Below are positions 1-10,514 of a stretch of 64,000 nucleotides of DNA, in pieces. This stretch comes from Strigamia acuminata (Eukaryota > Arthropoda > Chilopoda > Geophilomorpha > Linotaeniidae). Numbering within the stretch: position 1 is the first letter of the stretch; the number at the start of each line of letters is the position of its first letter. A program made the position numbers and the translations under genes. The notes under the pieces were generated by a model. That model was not told the origin of the DNA, did no database searches, and was given only the letters and a program-made list of their open reading frames with translations. Location of the stretch: assembly GCA_949358305.1 (NCBI GenBank), contig OX442322.1, forward strand, positions 2,170,001-2,234,000, read 5' to 3'.

Positions 1-2092
1 TTCCGGACGGTTCCTTCAACGCCATTAACCACTTTAGTGCTTCGTGGTCAGTTTGTACGTTGAACTTGGTAAATTCCAGGTATGGTCTGAATTTTCGGAT
101 TGCCCAGACGACGGCTAGACATTCTAACTCTGTCGCATTATAATTCTTTTCGGCTGCTTGTAATTTCCGGCTGATGAACATCGTCGGGACCTCTAACACT
201 ACTCCGTCGAGGTCATGCTTTTGAAGCAACGCAGCACCTAGGCCAATTCGACTGGCGTCGGTGTGAAGAGTGAATTCTCGATTAAGATCTGGTAGGGGAA
301 TTCGTTTTACATCGATCAGCATTTGTTTTATCTTGTTAAACGATGTTTCGCAGTGGTCAGTCCACTCGAAATCTTTATCGTTGCGTAACAGATCTGTGAT
401 GGGTGCCGCGACGTCTGCCAAATTTGGGAGCAATCGATTGAAGAAATTCACCATGCCCATGAAACGTTGGACTCCTTTTACATCTTCCGGGGCGGGGAAC
501 TGGCTAATCGCCTGGGTCTTTTTCGGGTCGATGGATAGGCCACCTGTTCCGACTGTGTAACCCAGGAATGCCAATTCTTTGCGGCAAAATTTACTTTTCC
601 CTGGATGAATGTTTAGACCGGCTTTTGTGAGTCGCTCCATGACGTCATTCACGTGTATCAGGTGGTCTTCAAAAGTTTGGGAGACTATGACTATATCATC
701 GAGGTAAGCCCATGCGTATTTGTGTAAGGCATCGCCGAGAACTTTTTCTATTAGTTTTTGAAAGGTGGCGGGTGCGTTTACTAACCCGAAGGGCATTACA
801 TTAAACATCAGTCGACCCTGTGGTGCCCAAAAAGCTGTTTTCTCTTTATCCTCTTCCCGCAATTCAACCTGCCAGTAACCCTTGGACAAGTCCATGGTCG
901 TGACCCAGTTAAATGGGGCGAGCTCCCGTAGAATCGCTTCTATTGACGGCATTTGGATGGGGTCGATGACGGTTATGGCGTTTAAAGGTCTATAATCGAT
1001 GCAGAGGCGCGGTTCGGAGCCTGGTCGCATGACGAGGACAATCCTCATTCCATATTCTCCGATGGCGTGCGACACGATCCCTTTTTCGAGCAACTCGTTG
1101 CACATCGTTCTTACGATATGTCTCTTTTGGGGATTCATAGTTTTAAAAGGTACTCGCACCGGTTTTCCCGTAACCAATTCGATCTCGTGCATTACGTAAC
1201 TAGTCTTTCCTGGATCTTTATTTAAGTTCTTCGAGTGCTTCTTGAGCATTTCCTCGAGGAGTTTCGTTTGTTCTTCTCCAAGATTGGCGTCCATGGCCAG
1301 ATTATGTATTAAATTCTCCTCTTGGAGGATAGTATTAAACGACTTAAAATTATAGTCTTGGATGAACTTCTTAATTTCGCCTCCTCCCCATTCCTCGTCG
1401 TCCTTAGCTTTGTCTAGGAGTTCCGGAGGTATTATGGGTAGTCGTGGGTCCTCGTGGTTGTCGATGTAATTCCACGAACGTGTGACTGGGTTGGGCTGGA
1501 TGTTCATCCGTTCCATCAAATCCATTCCTATCAGCAGGATTGTGTCTCGGGTTGGTAACACGATGAAGAAATGCTTAATCGTGCCTCCTTCCCATACAAA
1601 ATCGGTTGATAACGTCCCCACTGCTCTAACTTCTCCCGCTGCTGTAAGAACTCGAATGTTCTCGTTCATTCCCCGTAATTTTTTCTGTATTTTTTCTTCG
1701 AGTGATTCGAATAAGTCGGTGGAGATAAACGACTGATCCGCTCCCGAGTCGAGTAGTCCCATTAACACCTTTTTGCCGAAAGAGACTGGTATTTTAGCCA
1801 GTACGCTCTTCGCTTCTGTTGATAGGTTGCAACGAAGTATTCGCTTTTTAAGAGGATTGGCCCCTTGGTCAAGCGGCAAAGTCATGAAAGCGTTGGCTAT
1901 ACCGTCTTCGTCTCTAATTTCGAATTTCCGTTTTTTGGTTGGAGTTGTGACTTCCTCGTTGGCAGCTTCCTCGAAGAATTCCAACAATTTTTCCATTTCT
2001 TTAATTTGTTTTTCCACCAGAGTAAGGTCCATCGTTTTCGAAGTTATCGCGAGCGGATGTGGAATCACTTTTGTTCCGCCCGCGAGTTCCAG
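1..2092 (-). CDS. pol: Gyp-1 pol (protease, reverse transcriptase, RNase H), partial
   Basis: Pol polyprotein that would mature the particle, copy the RNA and degrade RNA in the hybrid. Read in the frame entered by -1 slippage at 2092-2098 it is open to the window edge, roughly 697 codons. An aspartic protease motif DSGA lies near 1740-1752. RT follows, with the catalytic YLDD box near 695-706 (YLDDIVIVS) and an upstream LCIDYRPLN motif. RNase H starts with the TDAS motif near 251-265 and continues as a TDHEALKWL motif at the edge. An ATG at 2030-2032 could be an alternative start, but the frame is open upstream through the gag stop, which fits a Gag-Pol fusion. Integrase is not in the window. 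Confidence 0.92.
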   Translation of the reverse strand, partial: MELAGGTKVIPHPLAITSKTMDLTLVEKQIKEMEKLLEFFEEAANEEVTTPTKKRKFEIRDEDGIANAFMTLPLDQGANPLKKRILRCNLSTEAKSVLAKIPVSFGKKVLMGLLDSGADQSFISTDLFESLEEKIQKKLRGMNENIRVLTAAGEVRAVGTLSTDFVWEGGTIKHFFIVLPTRDTILLIGMDLMERMNIQPNPVTRSWNYIDNHEDPRLPIIPPELLDKAKDDEEWGGGEIKKFIQDYNFKSFNTILQEENLIHNLAMDANLGEEQTKLLEEMLKKHSKNLNKDPGKTSYVMHEIELVTGKPVRVPFKTMNPQKRHIVRTMCNELLEKGIVSHAIGEYGMRIVLVMRPGSEPRLCIDYRPLNAITVIDPIQMPSIEAILRELAPFNWVTTMDLSKGYWQVELREEDKEKTAFWAPQGRLMFNVMPFGLVNAPATFQKLIEKVLGDALHKYAWAYLDDIVIVSQTFEDHLIHVNDVMERLTKAGLNIHPGKSKFCRKELAFLGYTVGTGGLSIDPKKTQAISQFPAPEDVKGVQRFMGMVNFFNRLLPNLADVAAPITDLLRNDKDFEWTDHCETSFNKIKQMLIDVKRIPLPDLNREFTLHTDASRIGLGAALLQKHDLDGVVLEVPTMFISRKLQAAEKNYNATELECLAVVWAIRKFRPYLEFTKFNVQTDHEALKWLMALKEPSG

Positions 2093-4911
2093 TTTTTTGT
2101 CATACTGTCGAGTTTGGCGGTGAGTTCCTTCAAGATTTTGTCTTGTTCCTTCGCGAGCAATTTCACTAGCTCCTCACGCTCTGCGGCCTTGTCGTCGGCT
2201 TTTTTCTTTGCCAGTTTTGGGCAGGCCTGACGCCAGTGGCCGTCTTCGTTACAGAAATTACAAGGGCTTTTCTTCTTTCCCTCCCGCTCAAAAGGTTTTT
2301 TGGGGTAGTCCTTCTTCTCGGAAGTCGCCTCTGTTTTCGGGTTGTGGTGTTCCGATTTTCTGGACTTCATCTGAGGTCGGTAGCTGGGCGCCAGTTCCTT
2401 CCCCATGTTTGCGTGTACCACATCGTTGATACCTTCGTCAGCCTCATCGCTTTCCGAGAATTGCTCAGAGTCTTCGCTTACTTCGTCTTCCGACTTTTCC
2501 TCGGCGGCGTTAGTTTGCGTGCGATAGGCCTTACTCGGAGGTGGTAAAGGGTTAGAAGCTTGTTGGTTTTTCTTTGAGGGGAGTGGCTCTATACTTCCGT
2601 TTAGATAATTTCGCGATTGGAGCAGCTTAGTGGAGTCTATGCTGCGCTCCTGTATTCGTTGCTGTCGGGCCACTCCTAGAGCTCGCTCTTCTTTTGTCAG
2701 ATTTTCGTTATACCGAGCATTTACTTCGGTGTGTTTCTTCTCGACGAAAGCTAGGATGGCTTTGAAATTATCCCCCTTAGGAGCGTTCATTTCTCGTAGG
2801 ACTTTGGTTGCGGTTTCGTTTAGTCCTTGTTCGAAGAGAGCTTTCTGAGCGTGTTGGTCAAATGGTTTGTCCATTTCACGGAACAGGCTGTCGGCTCGTT
2901 GTACGTATTCCCTCAGAGTTTCCCCGGGAGCTTGCTTCATAGAGCTTACTCTTTTCTGGATTTCTTGGCTCGTCTCGCCATATTGATTGTGGAACTTTAT
3001 GACGAAATCTTCCCAGTTTCGGGGTTGGACATCAGCGTACCAGTTTCGGGCCCGGTTGATCAGCATTTCTGGTATTCCGCGTGCAACCATTTCGTCGGGT
3101 TCCGCTCCTAAGCGATTAATCGTCAGGGCGACTTCGTCCAAAAACAAGTTGCCGGCGTTCCAGGATCCGTCGAACTTAATTAGTCTCAGGGTCGTCCACT
3201 TGATGTTGTTATCCTTGCGAGAATACAGCCATCGGTCTGCGGAGTAACGTTTCAACAATCCTTCGCTTCGATCGTCCTCCTCGGTCTCTTGGCCACGGCT
3301 TTGTTGAAGCTTTTGGTCCATGGCCTGAAGGAGTTCGTCTCTCATCGTCCGTAGTTGGTTGCTTAGCGAGTCAGTCTCACTAAGCAGCGGTGATGATCGT
3401 GGATTGTCGGAAGGGAGGCTTGGGTAATGCGTACCGTTGCCCGTCAGTCCGAACTGATTGTGTTGGAACGACGTTTTCCCTGATGATCCCGCGGTGTTCG
3501 GGTTATTCGTGAGGTCTTGCGCTATGGTTGAGTTATCTGGGTTCGCTTTCTCTGGAGCGGAGGTTTGGCTCAACTTTGTTCCGGGCGGTATCAGATCGTC
3601 CAGTCGGGTCCCCGTGAGGCCTTGGTTCGTTTTTTTGATGAAAACGTAGGAATCTCTCCCAGCATACGCTTCGGCGGCGTGTTTCTTTTCGAGGTGATTT
3701 TTAACTGCGTTAATCTCCTCGAGCGTCGGCATGGCCAGTTTATTTTGACCTACTTCGTTGCGTATTTGATTCTTCTGATTTATACATCTGATTAGTTCTG
3801 CGTTAGGGTCGCCTGGGTTGTTATTACTGGTTTGGCCAGTTTTCATTGCGAATGAGTTTTTTATTGCCCATGATTGCGCGCCCTGATTATTCCTCCTATC
3901 TTGTATAAACGCCTCGTACAGTTCTCCTTTGACTTCGTCCGATTCGTTCAAGATGCTATCTAGTCCGTTGACTCGGATACTGCCGTGAGATGCTTGAGAG
4001 TCGATACTTTCGCTGTCTGACGTTGCTTCGCCGCCTGTCTCGGACTGTTGTCGATCTGCTCCGACCCGACGTCGTTTCTCTCCGCGTCTGGCCGTGTTAT
4101 CTGCCGATCGTTTTTCAGTCCTCTGATTTACTAGGTCGATTACTCGGCTTAGCTCTGCGTAGGGATCCTTGTCCTGGTCGATCTCGATGCCGTGTGCGCA
4201 AGCTACCCGAGTTACTTCTATTGCTTTGGCTACCAGCTCCTTAGCTGTGTGAGACCGTTCTGGGGAGCTCTGTACGGAGTTTGGCTCCGAATGCTGGCTT
4301 AACCCGTTGCTTGGCGGCCGGATCTGGCAGTCCTTTGCCATTTCTCGTTCGATTATTTTCTGCTTCGCGAGCAATTCTCGAGCCAGCTCGCGCTCCAGTG
4401 CCATTTGTTTAGCTTGGTGTTCTTGTGCCAAGCTCTGTTCCATGGCAGCTAATTTCTCGCGATGCTCTCTGGCTAAATCTTCCATCAATTCGTTTTTCTT
4501 CTTCTCTAACGCGACTGTTCTTGCTTGGTCTGCGCGGGCAGCCTCGTTGATCATTGCGGCACTTGTGTTTGCCGCTTTATTTAGAAGAGTCATTAGATCC
4601 ATTTCACTGGGATCCTTTTCGACAGGTCTTGGGCTTTTCAATCCGAATCGAGGGTTTTCGAACGATTTATTTAGTCCGTTTTCTTCGTGAGAGCTTCCTG
4701 ATCCTTCGAATTCGCCTCCCGTAAACGGAAGTTGTCTTGCAAGGGGAAGGCTTTCACTTGATGATTCCGTTGAAACTTTAGTCGAGTTAGTCTCGACTTC
4801 TGGTTCCACGTGGTTCGCTTCTTCCGCTTTTTGGCGTTCGATTTCTTCGGCTTCTTTTCTATCCTTTTCGTCGTTACGCCTTTTTCTATCTTCTGCGGTA
4901 GTTTTTGTCAT
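2065..4911 (-). CDS. gag: Gyp-1 gag
   Basis: Structural Gag of about 948 residues, starting at ATG 4909-4911 shortly after the leader. The first 50 residues and about residues 95-200 are rich in Glu, Lys, Gln and Arg and look like a coiled coil. A retrotransposon-gag (capsid) segment lies around residues 585-740, with typical W and DFV..F motifs. A low-complexity acidic/basic stretch follows, then one CCHC zinc knuckle (CNFCNEDGHWRQACP) near residue 895. The length is about twice that of a minimal Gypsy Gag because of the N-terminal extension, whose role I cannot name. It ends 25 nt after the slippery site, overlapping pol in the -1 frame. No frame lesions were seen. Confidence 0.92.
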   Translation of the reverse strand: MTKTTAEDRKRRNDEKDRKEAEEIERQKAEEANHVEPEVETNSTKVSTESSSESLPLARQLPFTGGEFEGSGSSHEENGLNKSFENPRFGLKSPRPVEKDPSEMDLMTLLNKAANTSAAMINEAARADQARTVALEKKKNELMEDLAREHREKLAAMEQSLAQEHQAKQMALERELARELLAKQKIIEREMAKDCQIRPPSNGLSQHSEPNSVQSSPERSHTAKELVAKAIEVTRVACAHGIEIDQDKDPYAELSRVIDLVNQRTEKRSADNTARRGEKRRRVGADRQQSETGGEATSDSESIDSQASHGSIRVNGLDSILNESDEVKGELYEAFIQDRRNNQGAQSWAIKNSFAMKTGQTSNNNPGDPNAELIRCINQKNQIRNEVGQNKLAMPTLEEINAVKNHLEKKHAAEAYAGRDSYVFIKKTNQGLTGTRLDDLIPPGTKLSQTSAPEKANPDNSTIAQDLTNNPNTAGSSGKTSFQHNQFGLTGNGTHYPSLPSDNPRSSPLLSETDSLSNQLRTMRDELLQAMDQKLQQSRGQETEEDDRSEGLLKRYSADRWLYSRKDNNIKWTTLRLIKFDGSWNAGNLFLDEVALTINRLGAEPDEMVARGIPEMLINRARNWYADVQPRNWEDFVIKFHNQYGETSQEIQKRVSSMKQAPGETLREYVQRADSLFREMDKPFDQHAQKALFEQGLNETATKVLREMNAPKGDNFKAILAFVEKKHTEVNARYNENLTKEERALGVARQQRIQERSIDSTKLLQSRNYLNGSIEPLPSKKNQQASNPLPPPSKAYRTQTNAAEEKSEDEVSEDSEQFSESDEADEGINDVVHANMGKELAPSYRPQMKSRKSEHHNPKTEATSEKKDYPKKPFEREGKKKSPCNFCNEDGHWRQACPKLAKKKADDKAAEREELVKLLAKEQDKILKELTAKLDSMTKNWNSRAEQK
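2092..2098 (-). promoter_or_regulatory. Predicted -1 ribosomal frameshift site of Gyp-1
   Basis: On the minus strand the heptamer A AAA AAC sits in phase with gag codons (ACA AAA AAC). Slipping back one base enters the open pol frame directly, and the gag stop lies 25 nt downstream. A AAA AAC is a well-known -1 slippery heptamer in retroviral gag-pro junctions. I did not fold the downstream RNA, so a stimulatory structure is not shown. Confidence 0.75.
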
Positions 4912-4983
4912 TTCTTACGATATAATGATCGATCGAAAGATCCCGGTTATTATTTAAAGTATTGTCTTAAGGTTAGCAAATCT

Positions 4984-5001
4984 ATCCCGGACAGACCCCC
5001 A
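4984..5001 (-). other. Gyp-1 primer-binding site, tRNA-Pro-like
   Basis: Immediately inside the LTR, after a 2-nt spacer, the minus strand reads TGGGGGTCTGTCCGGGAT. This matches the complement of a eukaryotic tRNA-Pro 3' end at 15 of 18 positions, with the three mismatches adjacent in the middle. The position is exactly right for a primer-binding site; the identity of the tRNA is less sure. Confidence 0.7.
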
Positions 5002-5003
5002 CG

Positions 5004-5634
5004 TGTCGTGATTCGACTTTGTGGTTAAAGATAATAAATAATACACTCGGGAATACAATATATTTCAAATACTGCTTTATTAAAACACGCTTACTAATAC
5101 AAATATAAGTCAAGATGTTTCCTGTGTTGGTCCTCGGATTCGGCTGCGAATACGAGTTGCCGCTAAACAATGGCGGATCCAATTGTTTAGTCCTACGCGT
5201 GGTCTATGTTTGTTGTCTAGGGTATTTCCACGTGTTATTATGAACACGCGAGAATTCGCTTTCTCGTGCGAATTAAACGAATATCGTTCGAATATTTATT
5301 CTAGCGTAGATTGGCTACGCTAAATAAATGTGGCTGTTGTACAGTTGAGATGGTCAGCGGGCACCGGTCCTCGATCAATCCGTGAAACGGCCTGAAAGGT
5401 GAGGTAAATGGTGCTCTTGCTGAAATGTGGTAACTGTAGTGTCGTTTCCGGTCAAGTATCGGCGTTATATACTAACCGGAAATGACGTCATATGCAAATC
5501 CTTCCGATTATGCAGGTTCGCAGAAACACGAGACTAGTCAGTCTAGTCGGTATTTCTAGCGCGCTCTAGTGGCGAGTATTAGTAACACAATAATCACCGC
5601 TAATTACTTCTTCAGGTGATGCCGAATCACCACA
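5004..5634 (-). repeat. Gyp-1 5' LTR
   Basis: A 631-bp segment with near-inverted ends: TGTCGTGATTCGAC at 5004 and the complement of TGTGGTGATTCGGC at 5634, matching at 12 of 14 positions. It abuts the primer-binding site through a 2-nt spacer. A TATA-like tract on the minus strand lies near 5465-5475. Several short perfect hairpins sit at 5231-5322. Only one copy is in the window, so the ends are inferred from terminal symmetry. Confidence 0.82.
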
Positions 5635-6536
5635 AACGCGAAAAGTGTCCATCCGTAAATCTCGTGAGTTGGCCAACACTTATAGCAATGTGTTTGGCTA
5701 ATGTTTAACTATTGAATAAGAAGCAAAACGAATAAATTTAATCAAATAAACAACTTACTTATTGAGAGACAAGGAGGCCATTTCAGCCTGTGTGCCGCCA
5801 TATTGAGAAGCGTGTGATGCACACTGGTGGCGTAATTAATAACTAATGTGCTATACAGAAAAAACAGCATGATACCTAATGCTTAAGGCATCAGAAGACA
5901 CAAAGCAATAAAAATCTGCTTAACACATCTAAGTGAATAAGATAAAACACATGAACATTAATAATAATAAAATAAAATATTGGGAAAATCGATAATGGAG
6001 CAGGTGTTATAAGACACAAATTTGTCAAAACACCTACGGTTTTGACTCTGGTAGACCCTAGTCACACAATCTCGATCTTAAGGCAACGACAGATATGGAA
6101 GTGAGATTGCTGGCCGGTTTTCCAGTACTTGTTGGAGTCGGTTTAAGGGAATAAAAGGTGGACTTTTGATGCTGGAAATAATGATGGGTGCGTTGTTTGC
6201 TCATACTACGTTAGTAGACATTTTTTCACAAATAAAACGCTAGATTTTTTTGTAGGCCTAATAACCTAGTTATTATGGGCCTAGGCGGGAGGAGATGTCA
6301 CGGGTGCGACAGCGAATAAAAACAACAGTCAAAGGATTAAAGGTATAAATAAACCACTGTACTCATTAGACAGGGGTTGGGTAAAGGAGTGTTGGAATGA
6401 GGACACTCATTTGAGCAGCAGACAATGCCTCAGGGCATAGACTAGGGGGAAGCTGAGACTTGAGTAGAAATGACCTCATTATGATTGACTCTTCACAACA
6501 AAAATAGAGTAGAATTTCCAGTCAAGGGAAGTAAAT
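5635..6536. other. Non-coding stretch, no gene seen
   Basis: Left flank of Gyp-1. AT-rich, no credible ORF or LTR end. A YY1-like motif (CAATATGGCGGC) lies on the minus strand at 5794-5805. I see nothing else I can name. Confidence 0.5.
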
Positions 6537-6839
6537 AAACAATTGATTTAGGAATCTAGTTAATAAATAATTGATTTTTTAGAATCTAGTAAATAGATAA
6601 TTAAGTTGGGAATTTAGTAAACAATTGGTTTAGATGTTTAGTGAATAATTGATTTGGGAATCTGGTAAATAGATGATTGAATTGAGGAATTGATAAACAA
6701 TTGATTTGGATGCTTAATAAATGATTGATTTGGGAATTGAATAAACAATTGGTTTGGATATTTAATAAATAATTGATTTGGGAATTGAATAAACAATTGA
6801 TTTAGAAAATTAGTACATAATTGGATTGTGGAATTTAAT
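6537..6839. repeat. 24-bp minisatellite, about 12 units
   Basis: Tandem units of about 24 bp built around AAACAATTGATTTGG followed by a variable AT-rich half, alternating with a related unit, so the true period may be 48 bp. The units near 6690-6800 are most regular and the left end is degenerate. Confidence 0.8.
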
Positions 6840-8270
6840 GGATATTGGAACTGGTGATGGACTTTATTTCTCTAACCTTTCCTCTTTAAATCTTTGTATT
6901 TTGATTGTGAAATGTAAGAAAATATTAAATGTATTGAATATGAAGTGTTTTCAATTATAAGATGAAATGTGTTGAACATGAAGTGTTTTCAATTGTAAGG
7001 TGAATTAGGTTGAATGTATCAATGGTGAAATAATCTAGAATTGTAGAGTGGAAAATATTGAATGTTTTACAATTAAATATTTGATTTGTAAAATGGAAGA
7101 TATTAAGTGTTTTGGATTTGGTGATGGAGTCTTAATTCTTTAACTCTTTCTCTTCTTCTAATCATTGTGTTTCAATTATGAAGTAAAGAATTGTTAAATG
7201 TATTGATGACTAAATACTCTTAATCAGATGATAAAGGTGTCTCTAAACATTCATAATAATATGTTCTTGATTTATTAGTAGAAAATATTATGTGTTTTGC
7301 TAAAGGAATGTCCTTTGTTGTCTGGTTTGGTGGATGAAAGACAATGAAGGTGCCTGAGGAAATCTAAAGAGAAAGACGATAAACAATGTGAAATTCCGTG
7401 ACAAGGCCCCATTAATAAGAAGAAAACTGACAGGTGACCTGAGTGCTGGAAAACCCTGAGGCTATATTAAAAGGCAGTTATGAGTGGACGAAATAGATAA
7501 TCAGTAGGCGAGTATCCGAGGTGATGTGGTAAACCTAGACATTTTGAAAAGGCACTCGTGACAGGAGAGCAAGACGATTTGGTTGTGAAGCTCTTTGCGA
7601 GTTTTATCCAGATCAGGCATTGTTCTCACAATTGGCCTGAAAGCAGCCGTGGCTAATTGTTTTTCGACAACTGCACGAGGTCCGGTGCTTCATCCAGCAA
7701 CCCACAAACTACCCGTGTTGAGAAGCTGATCAGCGGTGCCAGTGACCGACCAAAGGAGAGTTGTAGGCGACCACACCCGCGAGAGGGGACGCTGATTGTT
7801 TTCAATCCCAACCAGGAAGAGAAGCAGTGGCCAGACTCGACCCCTTGCTGAGAGAGAGAGAGAGTGACCACAAGTGGAAGATCGTATCTGAAAAAGAACT
7901 TGACGCAACAAAACAGTAGACCACCTCCAGACCAGATAAACCGTTCGTAATTTTGCATTGAATGTATTTTGAATTTGCTATATTGCTAATTTTATGTGTG
8001 GTGATTGGGTTTCTTTTGGGGCTAACCGGTAGTGGCGAATTTAGAGTGTTTTGGGGTTATCAGGGATATTATTGCTCTTTGTTGTAACTTTTGGGGGTTT
8101 TTAAAAGACCAATTAAAAATATCAGTTAGTTTGGAAAACAGTCTCATATTTTCTTACTACCACACACGTCAAGCATTTGTAAGATTTAGTTTTCATCTAA
8201 CACCAAAAATTGGATAAGAGGAACCTGGGAAACTTAAAAGGTCAGTAGCTTATAACTCATTATTTCATAG
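6840..8270. other. AT-rich non-coding DNA with degenerate repeats
   Basis: From 6900 to 7300 there are irregular repeats of a segment containing TGAAGTGTTTTCAATT. A short GA microsatellite occurs near 7849-7864. No coding potential or transposon ends were recognised. The segment ends at the truncation point of Cop-1. Confidence 0.5.
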
Positions 8271-9875
8271 GCTCACCACGACATCATCTCGAAGTTGACA
8301 TACCGACACGCTTTGAGCAAATCGCCAATTTGCCAGAGAAGGAAGACTGGAATCAAGCAATGTGCGACGAAATCGATACGATGCATGAGCGAGAGGTGTG
8401 GAAACTGGTTCCACCGCTACCTGATGTGAAGCTAGTGGGATGCAAGTGGATTTACACCGTTAAGCAGAACGAAGATGGACAAATTGCACGATACAAAGCG
8501 AGACTTGTGGCGCAAGGTTTTTCCCAAATCTACGGGGAATCGTATGAAGAAACTTTCTCGCCTATGGTGGATTTCTCCATCGTCCGCTTCATGTTTACAC
8601 TTCTCGTTTGCATGTTGAAATGGTCCTATATCCAGGCGGATGTAAAATGCGCATACCTTTATGCGAAACTGCATAAAACAGTGTATATGCGCCAACCCAA
8701 AGGATTTGTTTGTCGAGGGAAAGAAAATTATGTTTGCCGCCTTCTTCGCGCAATATATGGCTTACATCAATCTGGAAGAGAATGGGGCGAAGAGTTGGAA
8801 GATACCTTATTGAATCTTGGTCTACAGCACGTAAACTGGTGTAATTGTGTCTACAAATACGGAGATGTCGCCTATCTTATCGTGTACGTCGACGATATTG
8901 TCGTTTTTGGCAAACAACATCAAGACGCAATGAATGTATTGGACATGATTAAAACCCAATTCAACCTCGTGATTCTGGGTAAAACTAAAAAAACTTTTGA
9001 GAGTTGAATTCTGCCAACATAATCAACAAATGATCCTACATCAGAAGTCGTACATCAACAAAGTTTTGCTGAAGTTCAAGGATCATTTAGAATTGGTGAA
9101 AGTCAGATCACAACCGATGACTAAGTCCACTGTTCTCACCAAGCGACAATGTCCAGATACACTCGAGGACTTCAAGATAATGGAAGGAGTTCCTTACCAA
9201 AGTCTTCTCGGATGCTTGGCATTCATCGCTTCTCGAACAAGACCCGACATGACCTACGCTGTCAATATCCTGAGTCAGTTTCAATCCAATCCAGGATGGG
9301 ACCACTGGATTGTACTATTGGACTTGTTAAGTTATTTGAGAACGACGAGGAATCATGGTTTAACGTTGTTCCCGAATGATCGAATTGAAGTGGTCGGTTT
9401 TAGTGATTCGGACTACGCGAACAACAGGGACGATCGAATCTCTGTTGGAGGAACCCTTGTAACACCTGGAGGTGCACCCATTTATTGGAGGACTTTCAAG
9501 CAGCGAAACGTTACATTATCGACTATGGAAGCGGAGTACGTAGCCCTCACGGAAACTGTGAAGGACTACATTTGGATCGTTAGAGTTTTGCACGAGATTG
9601 TTCCCAATTTGGCTAATAAGTTCCATCATCGAGTCCTGTGTGACAACATCTCCACTGTGGACTTCACCAAGTCTAATATCGAAAATCGCAAGACAAAGCA
9701 TATAGCTATTAGATATCATTTTATTAGGGAGCTTGTGAGGAGACAAAATCTCCAGATCATACACGTGGGGACGAAGTGTAATTTTGCTGATATATTTACT
9801 AAGTCTGTTGACAAGAATGATCTTGTGAATTTTTGTAATTGTTTCCTAATTGATCTTAGTACTCTAACCGCTTGA
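8271..9875 (+). pseudogene. pol: Cop-1 pol fragment (RT and RNase H), frameshifted
   Basis: Copia-type reverse transcriptase. Starts mid-protein; the first half (to about 9007) contains the ARLVAQGFSQ motif, the QADVKCAYLYA motif and the catalytic YVDDIVVFGK box. The second half (8997-9875) is in another frame and contains the LLGCLAFIASRTRPDM segment and the RNase H motifs SDSDYANN and STMEAEYVALTE. The break falls in a run of A at about 8987-8994. The uninterrupted copy Cop-3 reads through here, so one inserted A explains the shift. The residues of the RT active site are intact, but the fragment lacks gag, protease and integrase. Confidence 0.93.
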
Positions 9876-9893
9876 TTATACGAGGCGGCCGAT

Positions 9894-10166
9894 TGTTAAC
9901 TTGCCGACGGTTTGTCAGCAATGTCAGCACATTTTAACTATGGCTGCATTTTTCCAACTCACTACACATTTAGTAAATCCCAATACGGATGACGTTAATC
10001 GAGCTCGTCCCGATCGGAAAACCCCGCAATAAAGCTGGCAAGGGGGGCGCACACGCGCCTGGCGTCGGCATCAGCGAATTGAGTGGCGGGTACTGCCAAT
10101 TTACGGGTTGAATGCCCGCCGTTGTCGCTTCCGCGATGGTGTTTCTCCAAAACGTCTCGTGCCTCC
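9894..10166. repeat. Insertion of about 263 bp at the Cop-1 LTR start
   Basis: The first ten bases of the LTR, TGTTAACTTG, occur at 9894 and again at 10167. Between them is unrelated, GC-richer DNA. Removing one repeat and the insert leaves a 296-bp LTR, close to the 298-bp LTR of Cop-3. This looks like an insertion with a 10-bp target duplication. I saw no terminal inverted repeats and cannot name the insert. Confidence 0.6.
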
Positions 10167-10462
10167 TGTTAACTTGTCGTACTCATTGATTACTCTGTTA
10201 TTCTGTCGTATTATCAAGCGATAATATTCTCAATTGTTGCATATGTATTTGTTTGCTTTTGCCTATTCACATTACGAGTGTTTGCAATGTCTCACATATT
10301 TAACTGTCATAATATGCCTCTAGGTGGCACTGTATACTTAAGGAGTCACATGACTTGAGAATAAAGCTCTCACTCTATGTTTGAATTCACACCTGTGAAC
10401 ACCTGACTGTTTCTTATCATTGGACTTTTTCCACACCATTGCAGATCAATGCTATTCACACA
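10167..10462 (+). repeat. Cop-1 3' LTR
   Basis: Starts TGTTAACTTG, ends near ATTCACACA. It shares internal blocks with the Cop-5 LTR (for example TCGTATTATCAAGCGATAAT) and with the Cop-3 LTR (a CTAGGTGGC-like block, and AATAAAGCTC before the 3' end). AATAAAG at about 10360 is a plausible polyadenylation signal. Confidence 0.8.
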
Positions 10463-10514
10463 AGTTTATAAACAATTCTAACACCTCCGGACGAAACGCG
10501 TAGTCGCACTTGCG

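Larger units (their letters stand above)
1..5634 (-). mobile_element. Gyp-1, Ty3/Gypsy LTR retrotransposon, truncated by window edge
   Basis: The minus strand reads LTR (5004-5634), a primer-binding site, a long intact gag, and a pol in the -1 frame that stays open to base 1. The domain order protease, RT, RNase H visible in the open pol identifies the Ty3/Gypsy superfamily; the integrase and 3' LTR would lie left of the window. I saw no internal stop or frameshift in gag or in the visible pol, so this may be a recent, possibly active copy. The missing second LTR prevents dating it or confirming a target-site duplication. Confidence 0.93.
8271..10462 (+). mobile_element. Cop-1, 5'-truncated Ty1/Copia element with 3' LTR
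   Basis: Only the end of the Copia polyprotein (linker, RT, RNase H) and the 3' LTR remain; homology with Cop-3 starts about 8271. The pol carries one frameshift and the start of the LTR is split by a 263-bp insertion. It is a dead fragment close in sequence to Cop-3, with most codons around the RT motifs shared. Confidence 0.9.

Noticed and set aside
8255-8271. Splice acceptor TTATTTCATAG before the Cop-1 fragment
   Set aside because: It coincides with the truncation point and no upstream exon is recognisable; probably chance.
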